Assembly: GCF_014873145.1 (NCBI RefSeq)
Contig: NZ_JADBEK010000001.1
Coordinates: 6,200,001-6,264,000, forward strand
Direction: 5' to 3'
DNA length: 64,000 nucleotides
From: Nonomuraea angiospora
GTDB lineage: Bacteria; Actinomycetota; Actinomycetes; Streptosporangiales; Streptosporangiaceae
Of the stretch, positions 60,944-64,000 are shown in pieces; within the stretch, counting starts at the first letter, position 1; the number at the start of each line of letters is the position of its first letter. Under the pieces are notes generated by a model. The model worked only from the letters and a program-made list of their open reading frames with translations, ran no database searches and had not been told where the DNA came from. A program made the position numbers and the translations under genes.

Positions 60944-61924
60944 ATGGCCACCGATCTGAAGACCCGTGACGGCGGACCGGCCATGAGCCGGTCCGCCTCG
61001 CGGCGCAGCCATGGTGAAGGCACCTTCCGCTTCCTCTCCACGGCGGCGGGCGTCCTCCTGCTGGCGATCATGGCGGCCATCGCCGTGTTCCTCATCAGCG
61101 AGGCGATCCCCGCCCTGCAGGCGAACAAGGCATCCTTCTTCACCGAGCTGACCTGGGACCCCAACGGCCAGAAGGTGTTCGGCATCGGCGCCCTGGCGTT
61201 CGGGACCGTCCTCAGCTCGACACTCGCGCTCGTCATCGCCACCCCGATCGCGGTCGGCGTCGCGCTGTTCATCTCCCACTACGCGCCCCGCCGCCTGGCC
61301 TCGGGGCTCGGCTACCTGGTCGACCTGCTCGCCGCCGTGCCCAGTGTGGTCTACGGCCTGTGGGGCCTGGCGTTCCTGGTGCCGCTGATCCGAGAGCCGT
61401 CCCAGTGGCTCAACGAGACCTTCGGCTGGTTCCCGCTGTTCGCCGGAGAAGGCGCCATCGGCGGCAAGACCATGCTCGCGGGCTCGATCGTGCTGGCGAT
61501 CATGATCCTGCCGATCATCGCGGCGATCTCGCGTGAGGTGTTCCTCCAGGCACCGAAGATGAACGAGGAGGCGGCCCTGGCGCTCGGCGCCACCCGCTGG
61601 GAGATGATCAGGATGGCCGTGCTGCCGTTCGGCCGCCCGGGCGTCATCAGCGCCGCCATGCTCGGCCTCGGCCGCGCGATGGGCGAGACCATCGCGGTCG
61701 CGCTGATCTTCCCCGCGACCTTCGACATCACGTTCGAGATCCTGACGCCCCACGCCAACAGCATCGCGGCGAACATCGCCAACGGCTTCGGCGAGGCGAC
61801 CCAGATCGGCCGCGGGGCGCTGATCGCCTCCGGCCTGGTGCTGTTCGTCATCACCTTGCTGGTGAACATGGGAGCGCGCATGATCATCAACCGCCGTAAG
61901 GAGTATTCGAGGGCCGGCGCATGA
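60944..61924 (+). CDS. pstC: Phosphate ABC transporter permease PstC
   Basis: A 326-residue inner-membrane permease with six helices; the EAA loop MNEEAALALGATRWEMIRMAVLPFGRPG and the family motif AMGETIAVALIFP are intact. It starts 6 bases after pstS and overlaps pstA by ATGA. Confidence 0.96.
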   Translation: MATDLKTRDGGPAMSRSASRRSHGEGTFRFLSTAAGVLLLAIMAAIAVFLISEAIPALQANKASFFTELTWDPNGQKVFGIGALAFGTVLSSTLALVIATPIAVGVALFISHYAPRRLASGLGYLVDLLAAVPSVVYGLWGLAFLVPLIREPSQWLNETFGWFPLFAGEGAIGGKTMLAGSIVLAIMILPIIAAISREVFLQAPKMNEEAALALGATRWEMIRMAVLPFGRPGVISAAMLGLGRAMGETIAVALIFPATFDITFEILTPHANSIAANIANGFGEATQIGRGALIASGLVLFVITLLVNMGARMIINRRKEYSRAGA

Positions 61925-62796
61925 CAGCAATCCAGCACATCTCGACCAGCCGCCGGGTCAAGGACAAGATCGTCCAGGGGCTGGTCTACCTGGCGTTCGG
62001 GCTGGCCGTCGTGCCGCTCATCTCGGTGCTCTGGCTGGTCATCTCCAACGGTCTGGCCCGCTTCGACCTCGAGTTCCTGACCCACTCGATGCGCGGCATC
62101 GGCGCCCGTGACGCGGGCGGCGGCGCGTACCACGCGATCATCGGGACGCTGGAGCAGGTCCTGCTCGCCTCGGCCGTCTCGGTCCCCATCGGCCTGCTCA
62201 CCGCGATCTACCTGGTCGAGTACGGCAACGGCGGCCGGCTGAGCCGGTCGATCAGCTTCTTCGTGGACGTCATGACCGGCATCCCCTCGGTCGTTTCCGG
62301 TCTGTTCGTCTTCGCGTTCTGGATCCTCGTCCTGGGCTTCCAGTTCTCCGGCTGGGCGGGCGCGCTCGCACTGTCGATCCTGATGATGCCGACCGTGGTC
62401 AGATCGGCCGAGGAAATGCTCCGGCTGGTGCCCAACGACCTCCGAGAGGCCTCGTACGCGCTGGGTGTGGCCAAGTGGCGCACGATCATGAAGGTCGTGC
62501 TGCCGACGGCGTTCACCGGCATCGTCACCGGCGTCATGCTGGCCGTGGCCCGCGTCGCCGGAGAGACCGCGCCGCTGCTGATGACGGTGTTCTTCACCAA
62601 CTCCATCAACAACGATCCGTTCACCGGACCGCAGATGGGCCTGCCGCTCTTCGTCTTCGACCAGGCGGCCCGCCCGAACGACACCGCCATCGACCGGGCG
62701 TGGACCGGCGCCCTCACGCTCATCCTGATCGTCATGCTGCTCAACCTGGTGGCGCGCCTGATCGCCTGGTGGCGTGCGCCCGCCAGGGGCCGATAG
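61921..62796 (+). CDS. pstA: Phosphate ABC transporter permease PstA
   Basis: A 291-residue permease with six helices, second half of the phosphate channel. It shows GIPSVVSGLFVFAFWI, VPNDLREASYALGVAKWRTIMKVVLPTAFTGI (EAA loop) and VARVAGETAPLLMT. It is translationally coupled to pstC. Confidence 0.96.
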   Translation: MTAIQHISTSRRVKDKIVQGLVYLAFGLAVVPLISVLWLVISNGLARFDLEFLTHSMRGIGARDAGGGAYHAIIGTLEQVLLASAVSVPIGLLTAIYLVEYGNGGRLSRSISFFVDVMTGIPSVVSGLFVFAFWILVLGFQFSGWAGALALSILMMPTVVRSAEEMLRLVPNDLREASYALGVAKWRTIMKVVLPTAFTGIVTGVMLAVARVAGETAPLLMTVFFTNSINNDPFTGPQMGLPLFVFDQAARPNDTAIDRAWTGALTLILIVMLLNLVARLIAWWRAPARGR

Positions 62797-62811
62797 GGGG
62801 TTAACGCCGCA

Positions 62812-63588
62812 ATGTCCAAGCAGATCCAGGTCTCGGGTCTCGACGCGTACTACGGGTCGCACAAGGCGATCGAGGACGTGTCGATGACCATCGAACCCCG
62901 TTCGATCACCGCGTTCATCGGCCCGTCCGGGTGCGGCAAGTCGACGTTCCTGCGCACGCTCAACCGCATGCACGAAGTGATCCCGGGCGCCCGCGTGGAT
63001 GGCAAGGTCCTGCTCGACGGCGAGGACCTGTACGCCCCCACCGTCGCGCCCGTCTCTGTGCGCCGGATGATCGGCATGGTCTTCCAGCGCCCCAACCCGT
63101 TCCCGACGATGTCGATCTACGAGAACGTGGCCGCCGGACTCAAGCTCAACGGCCGGGTCGGCAAGTCGCAGCTCGACGGGATCGTGGAGGAGTCGCTTAA
63201 GGGCGCCAACCTCTGGAACGAGGTCAAGGACCGCCTGCACAAGCCGGGCGCCGGCCTGTCGGGCGGTCAGCAGCAGCGTCTCTGCATCGCCCGGGCCATC
63301 GCGGTCAAGCCGCAGGTCCTGCTGATGGACGAGCCGTGCTCGGCGCTCGACCCGATCTCCACGCTGGCCATCGAGGACCTGATGGCCAAGCTCAAGGACG
63401 AGTACACGATCGTCATCGTCACCCACAACATGCAGCAGGCCGCCCGGGTCAGCGACAGGACCGCGTTCTTCAACCTCGCCGAGCAGGGCAAGCCCGGCAA
63501 GGTGATCGAGATGGACGAGACGTCCCGCATGTTCACCAATCCGTCCCAGAAGGCAACAGAGGATTACATCACGGGGCGCTTCGGCTGA
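62812..63588 (+). CDS. pstB: Phosphate ABC transporter ATPase PstB
   Basis: A 258-residue ATPase: Walker [11 protein letters not shown]-loop VFQRPNPFP, signature [15 protein letters not shown], Walker [15 protein letters not shown] and switch His in VTHNMQQA. The classical PstB reading SxxNxMH appears as TLNRMHEV. It starts 15 bases after pstA and its stop overlaps the next start by one base. Confidence 0.97.
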   Translation: MSKQIQVSGLDAYYGSHKAIEDVSMTIEPRSITAFIGPSGCGKSTFLRTLNRMHEVIPGARVDGKVLLDGEDLYAPTVAPVSVRRMIGMVFQRPNPFPTMSIYENVAAGLKLNGRVGKSQLDGIVEESLKGANLWNEVKDRLHKPGAGLSGGQQQRLCIARAIAVKPQVLLMDEPCSALDPISTLAIEDLMAKLKDEYTIVIVTHNMQQAARVSDRTAFFNLAEQGKPGKVIEMDETSRMFTNPSQKATEDYITGRFG

Positions 63589-64000
63589 TGACCCAACAGC
63601 AGGCGGCATCCACGGTGTTCGGGGACGCGCGGACGAAGCCCGTACTGCTCATCGCCGACCCCGACGGCGCGGTCGTGGAAGACCTCGCCACGGCGCTCGA
63701 ACGGGAGGGCGTGTCCGTCACGGGCACGCCCGACGGGGCTCAGGGCCTCCTCCAGGCGGGAGCCCTGCAGCCTGACGTGGTGCTCGTCTCGGCCACGCTG
63801 CCGGTCATAGACGCGGTGGAGTTCGTCCGCGCGGTCCGGCTGGCGCGCGCCGTGCCCGTCCTGCTCGGCGTCGGCGAGGGCCACGCCGAGCAGGCGGTAC
63901 GCGCGCTCGCCGCCGGCGCGGCCGCCTGCGTGGCCAGGCCCTACCGGGTGCCGGAACTGCTGCCGTTCATCCAGGCGGCCTCGCCCGGCGCGCGCCAGGT
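63588..64000 (+). CDS. Atypical receiver-domain protein (3' truncated by window)
   Basis: 137 visible residues form a response-regulator receiver fold (PVLLIADPDGAVVEDLATALERE, LQPDVVLVSATLPVIDAVEFVRAVR, AGAAACVARPYRVPELLPFI). The phospho-acceptor position is Ser68 (PDVVLVSATLP) instead of Asp, the acidic pair reads D-P, and the conserved Lys is Arg117. It is therefore probably not phosphorylated in the usual way. The start overlaps the pstB stop by one base, so it belongs to the phosphate operon. The C-terminal output domain is outside the window. Confidence 0.82.
   Translation, partial: MTQQQAASTVFGDARTKPVLLIADPDGAVVEDLATALEREGVSVTGTPDGAQGLLQAGALQPDVVLVSATLPVIDAVEFVRAVRLARAVPVLLGVGEGHAEQAVRALAAGAAACVARPYRVPELLPFIQAASPGARQ

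Noticed and set aside
1..64000. CRISPR arrays, tRNA or rRNA genes, prophage
   Set aside because: No regularly spaced direct repeats with spacers, no tRNA cloverleaf or rRNA stretch, and no phage structural genes were seen.

Overview
This is about 64 kb of high-GC actinobacterial chromosome. The gene set (WhiB, a DasR-like GntR regulator, the SigR/RsrA thiol-stress pair, Ni-superoxide dismutase, a fused 2-oxoglutarate E2-E1 enzyme, a PASTA kinase) points to a filamentous actinomycete. My best guess is a Streptosporangiales member such as Nonomuraea, which is inference only. Most of the window is ordinary housekeeping DNA with short gaps, frequent 1-14 base gene overlaps and many leaderless promoters.

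Layout. 1-10.5 kb: end of kgd, a DUF6104-type small protein, a DUF4097/PadR pair, MpaB-like oxygenase, MDR oxidoreductase, a membrane-anchored unknown, VapBC and a thiolase-like protein. 10.7-22.6 kb: an accessory block holding six tandem secreted trypsin-fold paralogues (called P1-P6 here), interrupted between P3 and P4 by a PD-(D/E)XK nuclease-like gene and a broken IS5-type transposase. 22.6-34.6 kb: a TPR regulator, malic enzyme, an amino-acid ABC importer, CGNR zinc finger, SodX/SodN, RsbW-like/SigB-like pair, lipid kinase, wblE/whiB1 and pdtaS. 35-44.7 kb: dasR, bioD, a two-component system, a TPP enzyme, PASTA kinase, thioesterase, small biotinyl protein and biotin carboxylase. 44.8-55.9 kb: two HD-type membrane proteins, epimerase, rsrA-sigR, methyltransferase, DksA-like protein, SRAP, aroA, rsgA, hisN. 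55.9-64 kb: beta-helix gene with a divergent TetR, fructosamine kinase, LMW phosphatase, pstSCAB and an atypical receiver protein cut by the window end.

The most unusual signal is the P1-P6 array. P1 and P2 keep an intact His-Asp-Ser triad. P3, P4, P5 and P6 keep His, Asp and both cysteine pairs but have Asp exactly where the catalytic Ser should be, and P4-P6 also carry an insert of about 160-180 residues in the catalytic domain. P4 and P5 share a duplicated leader. Crp-type palindromes (TGTGA-N6-TCACA-like) precede P3, P4 and P5, and also wblE and the pdtaS/dasR intergenic region, which suggests one regulator ties the array to development or nutrient control.

Other regulatory sites read directly from the sequence are two 11-base PHO repeats before pstS, a GGGAAC-N18-GTT SigR-type promoter before sigR, a 38-base dyad between the beta-helix gene and its TetR, paired repeats before the DUF4097/PadR operon, and a set of TANNNT-N6-start leaderless promoters.
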